Below, piece after piece: positions 1 to 6,097 of a DNA stretch of 11,566 bases. The DNA is from CAZMVY01 sp964569765 (lineage in GTDB: Bacteria; Planctomycetota; Phycisphaerae; UBA1845; PWPN01), in assembly GCA_964569765.1 (NCBI GenBank), contig CAZMVY010000161.1, positions 1 to 11,566 of the forward strand, read 5' to 3'. The position numbers were made by a program, and so were the translations under genes. The notes under the pieces are model-generated. The model was given only the letters and a program-made list of their open reading frames with translations. It was not told the DNA's origin and did not search any database. Each line of letters opens with the position of its first letter. Position 1 is the first letter of the stretch.

Positions 1-9
1 CCGACGGCC

Positions 10-1185
10 TTACGACCGCGGGGGCGCGTTGTCGTAGGACTCCTTGAGCTGCTGCGTGACCAGGTGCGTATAGATCTGCGTGGTCGAGATCGACTGGTGG
101 CCGAGAAGCTCCTGCACGCTCCGCAGGTCGGCGCCGTTGTTCAGCATGTGCGTTGCGAAACTGTGCCGCAGGGTATGCGGACTGATGCACGGATCGAGCC
201 CGCACTGGAGCAGATACTTGTCGAGCTTGCGGCGGACGCTTCGCGTGCTGAGTCGCTGGCCGTGCTTGTTGACAAACAGGGCCTTCGGCTCGAACGTCGC
301 GGACCGCGGGTCCGCCTTGCGCATGTCGAGGTATTTCTGAATGTGCGTCAGGGCCGTCCGTGAGATCGGCGTGATACGTTCTTTCTTGCCCTTGCCGCGG
401 ACGTGGACAGCCTCGCCGACGAAGTCCACGTCTTCCACATTCAGATCGACCAGCTCGCTCACGCGCACACCGGTGGCGTACATCGTCTCGAGCATCGCCC
501 GGTCGCGGGCGCCCAGCAGCGTATTCGTGTCCGGCGTCTCCAGCAGGCGCTGCACCTCGTGGTACTCGAGGAACTTCGGCAGGCGTTTCTCCTGCTTGGG
601 CGTGCGGATCGTCGCGACGGGATTCGTCTGCACGTGGCCACGCTTCGCGCAGAACTTGTAGAAGCTGCGCAGAGTGGCGAGCTTCCGGGCCGTGGTCGAT
701 TTCGAGTAATCGCGTTCCTTCAGGAATCCCAGAAAGTCCCGCACGGCCTCCGTCTGCACGTTCGTGAGCGATACCGGCGCGCTGCTGCCGGTCGTGGGCG
801 CCGGAGGCGCCGTCGCCGGAGCCACGGCAACCGCGACGCCGCCGNNNNNNNNNNCACTCACCACCGCGGTGGCCGTCGGCCCCCCGCCCGCGCCCCCGCC
901 CCCCGCCCGGCCGCCGCCGGTGTCGCCGTATCCCTCGCGTCCCTCCTGCGCGGGAGCGGTCGGCGTCGGGCCCGCGGACCGGCCGAGGAACTCTACGAAC
1001 TGGTGCAGATCAGCCGCATAGCACTTGGCCGTGTGCGGGGAGAAGTGACGCTCATACCGGAGGTAGTTCAGGAATTCTTCGATCAAGGGGTTCTCGGTCA
1101 TAGTTTCGCACACATCCGCGGCGAACGACATTGTTTCACCAACCTGGCTCGAGACGGGCGGCTTGGCCTCCCAGCACGGCCGCAT
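10..1185 (-). CDS. xerC: Tyrosine recombinase XerC-like, with low-complexity insert and assembly gap
   Basis: Site-specific tyrosine recombinase of the XerC/XerD family, which resolves chromosome dimers at dif. The catalytic set is complete, numbered from the ATG at 1185: R241 (GVRVSEL), K265 (RGKGKKER), H337 and R340 (PHTLRH), H363 (LLGH) and nucleophile Y372 (QIYTHL). The end, LKESYDNAPPRS, resembles XerC more than XerD. The N-terminal SAM-like DNA-binding domain starts at NPLIEEFLNYLRYERHFSP and is split by about 70 Gly/Ala/Pro/Thr-rich residues (about 70-140) that contain ten Ns. Without the insert the length is normal (about 300 aa). Start: the ATG at 1185 overlaps the upstream stop as TGATG, and 13 consecutive codons after it end in G or C, favouring a coding N-terminus. 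ATGs at 1131 (weak GGTGA ahead) and 1101 (best fit to the family start) are alternatives. Last gene of a coupled cluster. Confidence 0.93.
   Translation of the reverse strand: MRPCWEAKPPVSSQVGETMSFAADVCETMTENPLIEEFLNYLRYERHFSPHTAKCYAADLHQFVEFLGRSAGPTPTAPAQEGREGYGDTGGGRAGGGGAGGGPTATAVVSXXXXGGVAVAVAPATAPPAPTTGSSAPVSLTNVQTEAVRDFLGFLKERDYSKSTTARKLATLRSFYKFCAKRGHVQTNPVATIRTPKQEKRLPKFLEYHEVQRLLETPDTNTLLGARDRAMLETMYATGVRVSELVDLNVEDVDFVGEAVHVRGKGKKERITPISRTALTHIQKYLDMRKADPRSATFEPKALFVNKHGQRLSTRSVRRKLDKYLLQCGLDPCISPHTLRHSFATHMLNNGADLRSVQELLGHQSISTTQIYTHLVTQQLKESYDNAPPRS
845..854. other. Assembly gap (10 N)
   Basis: Ten Ns lie inside the G/C-rich low-complexity part of the recombinase gene. The fixed size suggests a scaffolding placeholder rather than a measured length, so the reading frame across it is not assured, although the frame does stay open on both sides. 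Confidence 0.98.
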
Positions 1186-1391
1186 CACGTGGAACTGGTC
1201 TCGAGTTCCATCTCGAGTCGACGACCCATCTGATAACTCAGCACAGCCGCATCGAACCAGTCGAACTGGGTATCCGGGTCGGATGCCATGGACGCGAAGG
1301 CGGCTATGATGTCTGCCTCATGCCCCGCCTGGTAGCGGAAGACGTATCGATCCTGCCCTTTGACCAGCGACAGTTGCCGGATCACATTCAT
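1185..1391 (-). CDS. Conserved-looking 68-aa protein of unknown function
   Basis: Not recognised as a named family. The product is a compact acidic/aromatic cytoplasmic protein with no signal peptide or membrane segment. It has an N-terminal beta-like stretch (QDRYVFRYQAGHEADIIAAF) and then DPDTQFDWFDAAVLSYQMG. Evidence that it is real: a strong Shine-Dalgarno (GAGGGAG, complement of about 1400-1406) sits 8-9 nt before its ATG; its ATG overlaps the preceding stop as ATGA (1388-1391); its own TGA overlaps the recombinase ATG as TGATG (1183-1187). This tight packing implies co-translation with the lipoprotein upstream and the XerC-like recombinase downstream. Its role is unknown; a link to recombinase dosage would be a guess from position only. 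Confidence 0.8.
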   Translation of the reverse strand: MNVIRQLSLVKGQDRYVFRYQAGHEADIIAAFASMASDPDTQFDWFDAAVLSYQMGRRLEMELETSST

Positions 1392-2176
1392 GGAATCGGC
1401 TCCCTCAAGGCGATGCTTTCCGCAATCACCCGGTTCTGTTCCTGCTCCATCAGATCACACAGCGTCTTGTGGCAGCAGAACCGCATATACAGCTCCTGGC
1501 TGGCCAGGTACTTTCGCCATCCGAGAGGGCTGCGCTCGGCATCGCGGGTACGTCCGTATTCCTCGACCGCTTTCTGCGTGGACTCTGCGGCGGCGTTGTA
1601 GGTTCGCTGTGTCTGGGCCCACGGCCGCAGGGCGTCGGGCATTGGGTCGTCGGCGGGGAAGGGACGTGCCTGTCGCGACGTCGCCACGGGATCGAAGCCC
1701 ATCTCCCGAGGGCGCGGACCGTATAACTGGGCCGCGAGCCCAATGACGGGCGGATCGTAGGGGTCGTATTCGGTAATCGCAAAGACCAAGATGGCGTCCA
1801 CTCCGAGCTGGTCGCAGACCTCCAACGCGTGGGCCGGGGAGGCGATGCGGTCGCGTCCCTGTCGGGCAAGCACGGCCAACACCCGGTTTACCCCGACGAC
1901 GTTGATGCCGGGCACCTGCGACAATTCGCTGGCCATCAGGTCGCCCATCCGAACCGGGTCCCACTGTGACGACCCGCTGAAGTTCATCGCGGGGGCGACG
2001 GCGATGGTCATCGTTTGCCCGTAGGGCGCGGTCAATCCGCTCTCGGTGCGCTTCTGCGAACACCCCATCGTCGCAACAGCACCCAGCACGCCCAACAGGC
2101 CCAGGAGCCCTCCCAGGCTCGCCGAGGCACTTCCGCAGGCGGACGGAACACCATCATCCGTTCTGGCGTCGATCAT
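1388..2176 (-). CDS. Putative lipoprotein, TolB-N/CsgG-like stretch
   Basis: 262-aa envelope protein of unknown function. The N-terminus has a hydrophobic segment (SLGGLLGLLGVLGAVATMGC) with a candidate lipidated Cys39; the lipobox is imperfect (Thr at -3, Met at -2). Residues about 54-155 (TMTIAVAPAMNFSGSS, then VRMGDLMASELSQVPG, VGVNRVLAVLARQG and LGVDAILVFAITEYDPYDPP) look like the alpha/beta fold shared by the TolB N-terminal domain and CsgG/LpoB-type lipoproteins; this is a visual match only. The C-terminal third is helical and polar with a Cys cluster (FCCHKTLC, 233-240). The start at 2176 is chosen because an open frame upstream of it lacks coding character and GAGG lies about 10 nt ahead. 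It follows the PD40 lipoprotein gene by about 180 nt and overlaps the 68-aa gene by ATGA. Confidence 0.82.
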   Translation of the reverse strand: MIDARTDDGVPSACGSASASLGGLLGLLGVLGAVATMGCSQKRTESGLTAPYGQTMTIAVAPAMNFSGSSQWDPVRMGDLMASELSQVPGINVVGVNRVLAVLARQGRDRIASPAHALEVCDQLGVDAILVFAITEYDPYDPPVIGLAAQLYGPRPREMGFDPVATSRQARPFPADDPMPDALRPWAQTQRTYNAAAESTQKAVEEYGRTRDAERSPLGWRKYLASQELYMRFCCHKTLCDLMEQEQNRVIAESIALREPIP

Positions 2177-2183
2177 CCCTGAT

Positions 2184-2245
2184 CTGCCTCGCAATCCGTT
2201 GACTGTCCGACGCCGGCAGGGGCTGCCTCGTTTCAGGGAGGCAGC
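2184..2245 (-). promoter_or_regulatory. Leader hairpin with arm repeated at the ribosome binding site
   Basis: GCTGCCTC (2222-2229) and GAGGCAGC (2238-2245) form an 8-bp stem with an 8-nt loop, about 46 nt before the lipoprotein start at 2176. The same 8 bases, CTGCCTCG, recur at 2184-2191 over the likely Shine-Dalgarno. In the mRNA one arm could therefore pair with either copy and mask the ribosome site. The pairing is visible in the sequence; a regulatory role is inference. Confidence 0.3.
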
Positions 2246-2355
2246 GGTTAGCGCTCGCCGGCTTTCGTCCTGCTGCCCGGCATCAGCCAGGCATGTTCTT
2301 TTTCGTCCATTCTCCGGACCACCTTGAGGCTCAATAACGCCTGCGGGGTCCGAAA

Positions 2356-3543
2356 TCATCGCCCTACGGCTGACGCGCCTCCGGCGGCGTCCAGCGAGAG
2401 GGCCGTGTGTTCGAGTGTCGGCTCCGCCGGCCCTGGGCGGGTCGCCACCGCAGACATTACCGGTCGTACCGACCAGATCGTCTCTTTTCCCCCGCGTGTG
2501 CTGGTGAAGTACGTGCGGCCGTCCTTTGCCCAGAACGGGCTGTAGTTGGCGCCCTGCCCTTCGGTCAGGCGAACCGGCTCCGTGCCGTTCACGTTCACGA
2601 CCCACAGGTCGCTTGTCGCGGCCGACGCGCCGCCGGCCTGATCGCTGACCGAGCAGAATGCGATCCACCGTCCGTCCGGCGAGAACGTCGGCAGAATCTG
2701 CGCCTCCGTGGCGCTGGCCGAGACCTCCGTCGGGAACTGCGGTTCACCGGCCACCAGGCGGAGTGTCCAGATGCTGAACCACCTCCGGCCGCGCTGCCGC
2801 GCCCGCTGGTATACGATGAGGTCTTCCGTGGGGGACCATCGCGGATACAGTCCGTATCCGATGAGCTTTCTGAGCCCCGGCTGCTGCAGGTCAAGCAGCC
2901 ACAACTCCCACTGGCGGGATGCCGGGTTCAGACTGCAATAGGCGATTCGCCGACCGTCCGGCGCCCACGTCGGATGGATTTCGTGAGCAGGTTCCCGTGT
3001 CAGTTGGGTTGCCTCCGAACCGTCAATCCCAACGACCCAGATGTCGAAATTCCCCGCGCGGTCGCTGGCGAATGCGATTCGCTTCCCGTCCGGCGAGAAC
3101 TCCGGCTGAATGTCGGATGCGGGGTCGGACGTTATCTGCGTGATGGCGGCCCCGCCCGCGCTCTTGAGGTAGATATCCGGCTTCCTGGCGTGCCGGGTCG
3201 AGGCGAACGCGAGCCACCTGCCGTTCGGGTCTACGGCGGGATCGAAGTCCGCGCCTTCCGGGCAATCCGTATGCTGGAGGAGCGAGTGAACAGGGCGCGC
3301 CTCGAAGGGGATGGTCTCGCTGTCGGGGAACTCGCCGAAGAGGCTGACGGGCCTTTGACGGTCGGAAGTGACCGGCGCGCTCAGGTTTTCCGGCGAGGCC
3401 GCGCCGTTGTCGGCAGCGAGGTTCGCGAATTCCGCACCCCGATCGGGACCATCGGATTGACAGCCCCAAAGGCAAGGCAGTGTCGGCAGAAGGCCCGCTA
3501 AGAGGCCACGAACCAAACGGTTGGGGTGACGAAAAAACGTCAT
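2356..3543 (-). CDS. TolB-like PD40 beta-propeller lipoprotein
   Basis: 395-aa envelope-anchored beta-propeller. The signal peptide (RLVRGLLAGLLPTLPCLWGC) ends in a credible lipobox, LWG-C28. After a linker (about 29-95), six WD40-like PD40 blades follow: DPNGRWLAFAS (about 105), SPDGKRIAFASDR (150), APDGRRIAYCS (194), SPTEDLIVYQ (237), SPDGRWIAFCS (288) and KDGRTYFTSTR (340). This matches the propeller half of TolB, the periplasmic Tol-Pal partner, but there is no TolB N-terminal domain in this polypeptide and no tolA, tolQ, tolR or pal nearby, so 'tolB' is not warranted. The start ATG has GGAGAG 9 nt upstream. It is the first gene of the lipoprotein-lipoprotein-68 aa-xerC cluster. Alternatives: a general PD40 carbohydrate- or protein-binding surface protein. 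Confidence 0.88.
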   Translation of the reverse strand: MTFFRHPNRLVRGLLAGLLPTLPCLWGCQSDGPDRGAEFANLAADNGAASPENLSAPVTSDRQRPVSLFGEFPDSETIPFEARPVHSLLQHTDCPEGADFDPAVDPNGRWLAFASTRHARKPDIYLKSAGGAAITQITSDPASDIQPEFSPDGKRIAFASDRAGNFDIWVVGIDGSEATQLTREPAHEIHPTWAPDGRRIAYCSLNPASRQWELWLLDLQQPGLRKLIGYGLYPRWSPTEDLIVYQRARQRGRRWFSIWTLRLVAGEPQFPTEVSASATEAQILPTFSPDGRWIAFCSVSDQAGGASAATSDLWVVNVNGTEPVRLTEGQGANYSPFWAKDGRTYFTSTRGGKETIWSVRPVMSAVATRPGPAEPTLEHTALSLDAAGGASAVGR

Positions 3544-3582
3544 CGTAAGCAGCTCTCCGCGCTCGGCGGATATTCAGGAGTT

Positions 3583-3600
3583 ATCGGCACCTGAGCCGAT
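3583..3600. repeat. Short inverted repeat in the leader of the PD40 gene
   Basis: ATCGGC (3583-3588) and GCCGAT (3595-3600) form a 6-bp stem with a 6-nt loop, about 40 nt before the PD40 gene start. It could be an operator or leader hairpin. No T-tract follows on either side, so it is not a convincing intrinsic terminator. Confidence 0.25.
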
Positions 3601-3709
3601 GGAGTAGAGCAATTACACGGCCGGGGAGCCGAAAGACACCGTCTGATAAAAAGTGCATTGTCTTCATTCTTTCGCGGGTGTACGGCCGTTTCGCCTGGTA
3701 TCGCCGCGA

Positions 3710-4840
3710 TTACGATCCAGTTGCCGTCGCCTTAATCTGGCCCAGAAACCGCTGCAGGGTTACGCCGTGGGCCAGGTCAGGGTCGGCCGGTTCGTTTCGG
3801 GCGACGGCGCACAGGAAATTGTGCAGGCATGCCACGTGAGCCCGGAGCCACCCGGGGGTGGCGCGGGGGCCGGGGAAACCGGCCGGTGCCGGGTAGCGAT
3901 TCACAGTCGCGATACGCCTCCAGCCCGCCTCGCCGCCGATGGGGCTGTCGGGGGCGCAGCGGTCATAGAAATCGAGCCAGTTGGCGTCCATAAGGTTGAA
4001 TCGCAGGGCGCCGCGCTCCCCGTGGATCTCGAATCGAAGCTCGTCTTCGGTGCCAGTGGCGATCTTGCTGGCCTCGATGATGCCGGGGGCACCGTCGCGG
4101 GTTCGCACGATCGCCATGGCGAAGTCCTCGGCGACGTCTGGGATGCGACGGCCGGGGTCTTCGAGGGACGGCCGCTGCGGCGACCAGACGCGCTGGAGGG
4201 AGTGGATCAGTTCGAGAGGCCCCAGGAGGTGCCACACGAGGTCGACGGCGTGCGAGAGCAGGTCCGTGATAACGCCGCCGCCTCTGCTGAGGTCGGCCTT
4301 CCAGCTCAGGGGTTTGGCGCGATCGACGCTGCCGGAATGAAGGAAGGCCGCGCGGAAGTGCGTGACCGCGCCTAGGCGCCCTTCGTCCATGAGTTGTTTG
4401 GCGCGCAGCGTTGCCGGGATGAATCGGTTCTGGAGCGTCATCTGGCTCGTGCCCCGATAGCCGGCGAGAGCGGCGGCGACCTGGTCGGCCTCGTCCACCG
4501 TGGCGGTGAGCGGTTTGTCGCAGTAGATGTGCTTGCCGGCACGGATTGCGGCGAGAAGGGCGGGCAGGTGCAGGTGGTTCGGCGTACAGATGTGGACGAT
4601 GTGCACGTCATCCCGGTTGATCAGAGAGAGCTGATCTGTCGCGGCGACGTCGAAGCCGAACTGCGAGCGAGCGCGCTCGGCCGTTTCCCGTCGTCCGGTG
4701 GCCACGCCCACGAGGCGAGTCCGCAGCGGGGGTGGGTCGTAGAAGAACGACATGTTCGCGTGTGCGTAGGCGTGTACGCGTCCGATGAACCCGAAGCCCA
4801 GTATGGCGACACCCAGCGGGCGGTTGCTGTCGGCAGCCAT
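3710..4840 (-). CDS. Gfo/Idh/MocA family NAD(P)-dependent oxidoreductase
   Basis: 376-aa cytosolic dehydrogenase, full length for the family. The N-terminal Rossmann fold carries the dinucleotide motif GFGFIG (15-20) after VAIL. The HICTPNHLH strand and turn (83-91) lead into CDKPLT (107-112), the family's [E/D]KP motif with catalytic-type Lys109. The C-terminal substrate domain has GGGVITDLLSHAVDLVWHL (187-205), where Asp193 and His197 are the usual catalytic pair. Members oxidise or isomerise sugars, inositols and sugar derivatives; the substrate cannot be told from sequence alone. There is no signal peptide, so it is cytoplasmic, unlike many planctomycete relatives with Tat signals. The start at 4840 is chosen on the immediate MAADSNRPLGVAILGFG beginning with GGGA 7 nt ahead. 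It stands alone, with 387 bp to the next gene upstream. Confidence 0.93.
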   Translation of the reverse strand: MAADSNRPLGVAILGFGFIGRVHAYAHANMSFFYDPPPLRTRLVGVATGRRETAERARSQFGFDVAATDQLSLINRDDVHIVHICTPNHLHLPALLAAIRAGKHIYCDKPLTATVDEADQVAAALAGYRGTSQMTLQNRFIPATLRAKQLMDEGRLGAVTHFRAAFLHSGSVDRAKPLSWKADLSRGGGVITDLLSHAVDLVWHLLGPLELIHSLQRVWSPQRPSLEDPGRRIPDVAEDFAMAIVRTRDGAPGIIEASKIATGTEDELRFEIHGERGALRFNLMDANWLDFYDRCAPDSPIGGEAGWRRIATVNRYPAPAGFPGPRATPGWLRAHVACLHNFLCAVARNEPADPDLAHGVTLQRFLGQIKATATGS

Positions 4841-5028
4841 TGCGGATTCCCAGCCTCTCCCCTCGGCCCCAGCCTCGGCATGTCGGATTCTATCGTTGTG
4901 CGGAGCGAATCGCCAAGCGAGACGGGCGGCGCGGGGCCCAATACGTCCTGTTTTCGGCCCGGAGGCAGCGGTGGTGTCCTGGAGAATGCGTGCCGGACGG
5001 CCGGGGATGCCGGTTTGGCGCGTGCGAT

Positions 5029-5060
5029 GGGCGGGCCGCTCCCCTTCGTGCGGTCCGCCC
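5029..5060. repeat. 11-bp hairpin
   Basis: GGGCGGGCCGC (5029-5039) pairs with GCGGTCCGCCC (5050-5060) through ten Watson-Crick pairs and one G-T, leaving a 10-nt loop. It is GC-rich, with no T-run after it on either strand. Confidence 0.55.
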
Positions 5061-5111
5061 GGAATCCGATGATGCCTCTGCTATCGGAGCGGTTGCGTTT
5101 CGCGGCGCCTC

Positions 5112-5155
5112 AGGGCCGGGAGTGGCGCACCCCGGTGACCGCCACTCCCGTCCCT
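5112..5155. repeat. Long 14-bp hairpin downstream of the 141-aa gene
   Basis: CGGGAGTGGC (5117-5126) and GCCACTCCCG (5141-5150) are perfect complements. The stem extends outward past one C/T mismatch by four more pairs to 5112 and 5155. The 14-nt loop contains a further small stem (CACC/GGTG). It lies about 73 nt past the stop of the 141-aa gene, so it may stabilise or end that transcript. Alternatively it is a copy of a dispersed palindromic repeat. Confidence 0.5.
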
Positions 5156-5227
5156 TTGCGGGGCCGCCTTGCCTTTGTCGGCGGTCGGCCCGGTGGCCGC
5201 ACGCCGCCCCACCGAAAAGACCGGTGC

Positions 5228-5653
5228 TTACCCGTACTCGGCCACGGGTTCCGCGGCCGTTGCTTCCAATGCCTCCGCGAAACGATCCAGCGCCGACTGG
5301 AACTGCCGTTGAGCCCAGGTGGCGTTGATGCTCTGGAGGGGCACGCATTCGCTGCGCGGCTGAAGCTCGTTGTTGCCGGCGATGAAGATCTCGTCGGACA
5401 CCTCCACTTCCACTGGGCCGTGAAGCCGGAAGGTCACCAGGACGTACACGTCTTCGCCCAGAGCAAACTTGAAGGAGCGGACGATCCCGTCGGGGCGCGG
5501 CGTGGAGACCGAGAAGCCGTTCGTGTTGAGAAACGTCTCCAACTGCTGGAATGCCGGAAGGATGTCTTCTTCGACAGTGCGCTCGAAGGCCCGTGCCCAG
5601 GACTGCCGAAGTTCCCCAAGCCGTTTTGCAAAGGATTGTTGCCAGTCGCTCAT
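5228..5653 (-). CDS. Hypothetical 141-aa protein
   Basis: Not recognised. The start is set at the ATG at 5653 because the upstream part of the frame (to 5851) has no coding character and overlaps a hairpin. The product starts with a long amphipathic helix (residues 1-45, MSDWQQSFAKRLGEL through LPAFQQLETFL) that could form a coiled coil. A beta-rich middle follows (FSVSTPRPDG, SFKFALGEDVYVLVTFRL, GPVEVEVSDEIFI), then a final helix (WAQRQFQSALDRFAEALEATA). There are no Cys-rich, membrane or signal segments, so it is probably a small cytosolic protein. The charged, well-folded composition and codon pattern support a real gene. It lies alone between two hairpin-rich stretches on the same strand as its neighbours; a shared operon is unlikely given gaps of 387 and 444 bp. 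Confidence 0.75.
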   Translation of the reverse strand: MSDWQQSFAKRLGELRQSWARAFERTVEEDILPAFQQLETFLNTNGFSVSTPRPDGIVRSFKFALGEDVYVLVTFRLHGPVEVEVSDEIFIAGNNELQPRSECVPLQSINATWAQRQFQSALDRFAEALEATAAEPVAEYG

Positions 5654-5832
5654 GACGTTCGCCCCGGGGCCGATGCTGTCTCGCCGCTGCCGTCGGCGAT
5701 GATCGGCGGGCATACCAGATATCGACTTGCGGCCGGTTGCCTTTAGCACGGGCTGCATGTGATGCGAGAAAACCGAGGTCCCTTTGGGCGGCGGATTATT
5801 CGATACAGGCGAGGCCCATAAAAGGCGGGAAC

Positions 5833-5859
5833 CCGGCGTGCGATAGCGCACGTCGCCGG
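5833..5859. repeat. Bulged hairpin
   Basis: CCGGC-GTGCG (5833-5842) pairs with CGCAC (5847-5851) and GCCGG (5855-5859) around an ATAG tetraloop, with a 3-nt bulge (GTC) on one side. No T-tract follows. Confidence 0.4.
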
Positions 5860-5920
5860 CGGAAGCATGGAGCGCGGCGTCTCCTCTGCCGAGAGGCGGC
5901 CAAGGTGCCCGCCCTGCGAA

Positions 5921-5941
5921 GAGCGGGCAAGATGCCCGCTC
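5921..5941. repeat. GGGCAAGATGCCC-type dispersed palindromic repeat
   Basis: A 9-bp stem, GAGCGGGCA (5921-5929) with TGCCCGCTC (5933-5941), closes a 3-nt AGA loop. A related half-copy, GGTGCCCGCCCTGCG, lies just to the left (5904-5918). From memory, palindromes of this GGGCAAGATGCCC form are scattered between genes in planctomycete and verrucomicrobial genomes; copy number cannot be judged from one window. Confidence 0.55.
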
Positions 5942-6080
5942 CCCAACGGACGCAACGTTCTTGGCGCAAACGGCTGCGGGTTCGAGGCGCCTCTGCGCCG
6001 GATCGGCGCATCGGCAGTTGGCTCGGGTTCACGCGCGGTGCAGACGCACGGTGAGCATCGCGGGCCGTGGTCCAGCATGC

Positions 6081-6094
6081 CGCCGCCGGCGGCG
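6081..6094 (-). terminator. Possible hairpin terminator after glgB
   Basis: The perfect 14-bp palindrome CGCCGCCGGCGGCG begins 4 nt past the branching enzyme stop codon on the minus strand. It can fold as a 5-bp stem with a CCGG loop. No U-tract follows, so termination would need help or it is only a 3'-end stabiliser. Confidence 0.25.
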
Positions 6095-6097
6095 TCT

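Larger units (their letters stand above)
4841..5227. other. 387-bp stretch without a gene, two strong hairpins
   Basis: Between the unknown 141-aa gene and the oxidoreductase gene I find no open frame with credible coding character on either strand; the open frames here are GC-rich shadows. It holds two long inverted repeats, listed separately. Any promoter for the oxidoreductase should lie near the left end of this stretch, but I see no convincing hexamer pair. Confidence 0.6.
5654..6097. other. 444-bp stretch without a gene, rich in palindromes
   Basis: Between the branching enzyme stop and the 141-aa gene. No credible coding frame is seen. It contains the bulged stem at 5833-5859, the GGGCAAGATGCCC hairpin at 5921-5941, the palindrome GAGGCGCCTC (5984-5993), the stem TGCGCC/GGCGCA (5994-5999 with 6005-6010) and a 14-bp palindrome at 6081-6094. 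The density of short palindromes suggests accumulated dispersed repeats. Confidence 0.55.

Noticed and set aside
10..1185. Integron integrase or phage integrase
   Set aside because: The C-terminal sequence, length without the insert, and operon setting fit a housekeeping XerC; no attI/attC, cassette genes or phage genes are nearby.
2177..2668. N-terminal extension of the 262-aa lipoprotein to 2668
   Set aside because: The extra 164 residues are Arg/Gly-rich, overlap the end of the PD40 gene out of frame, and would bury the signal peptide.
2407..3501. A 364-codon open frame on the plus strand
   Set aside because: Exact antisense of the PD40 lipoprotein, Arg/Pro-rich and without motifs.
4394..5746. 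A 450-codon open frame on the plus strand
   Set aside because: It crosses the antisense of two genes and a non-coding spacer; no domain or ribosome site.
5654..6097. CRISPR array or tandem repeat in the palindrome-rich spacer
   Set aside because: The palindromes differ in sequence and spacing; there are no regular direct repeats with spacers.
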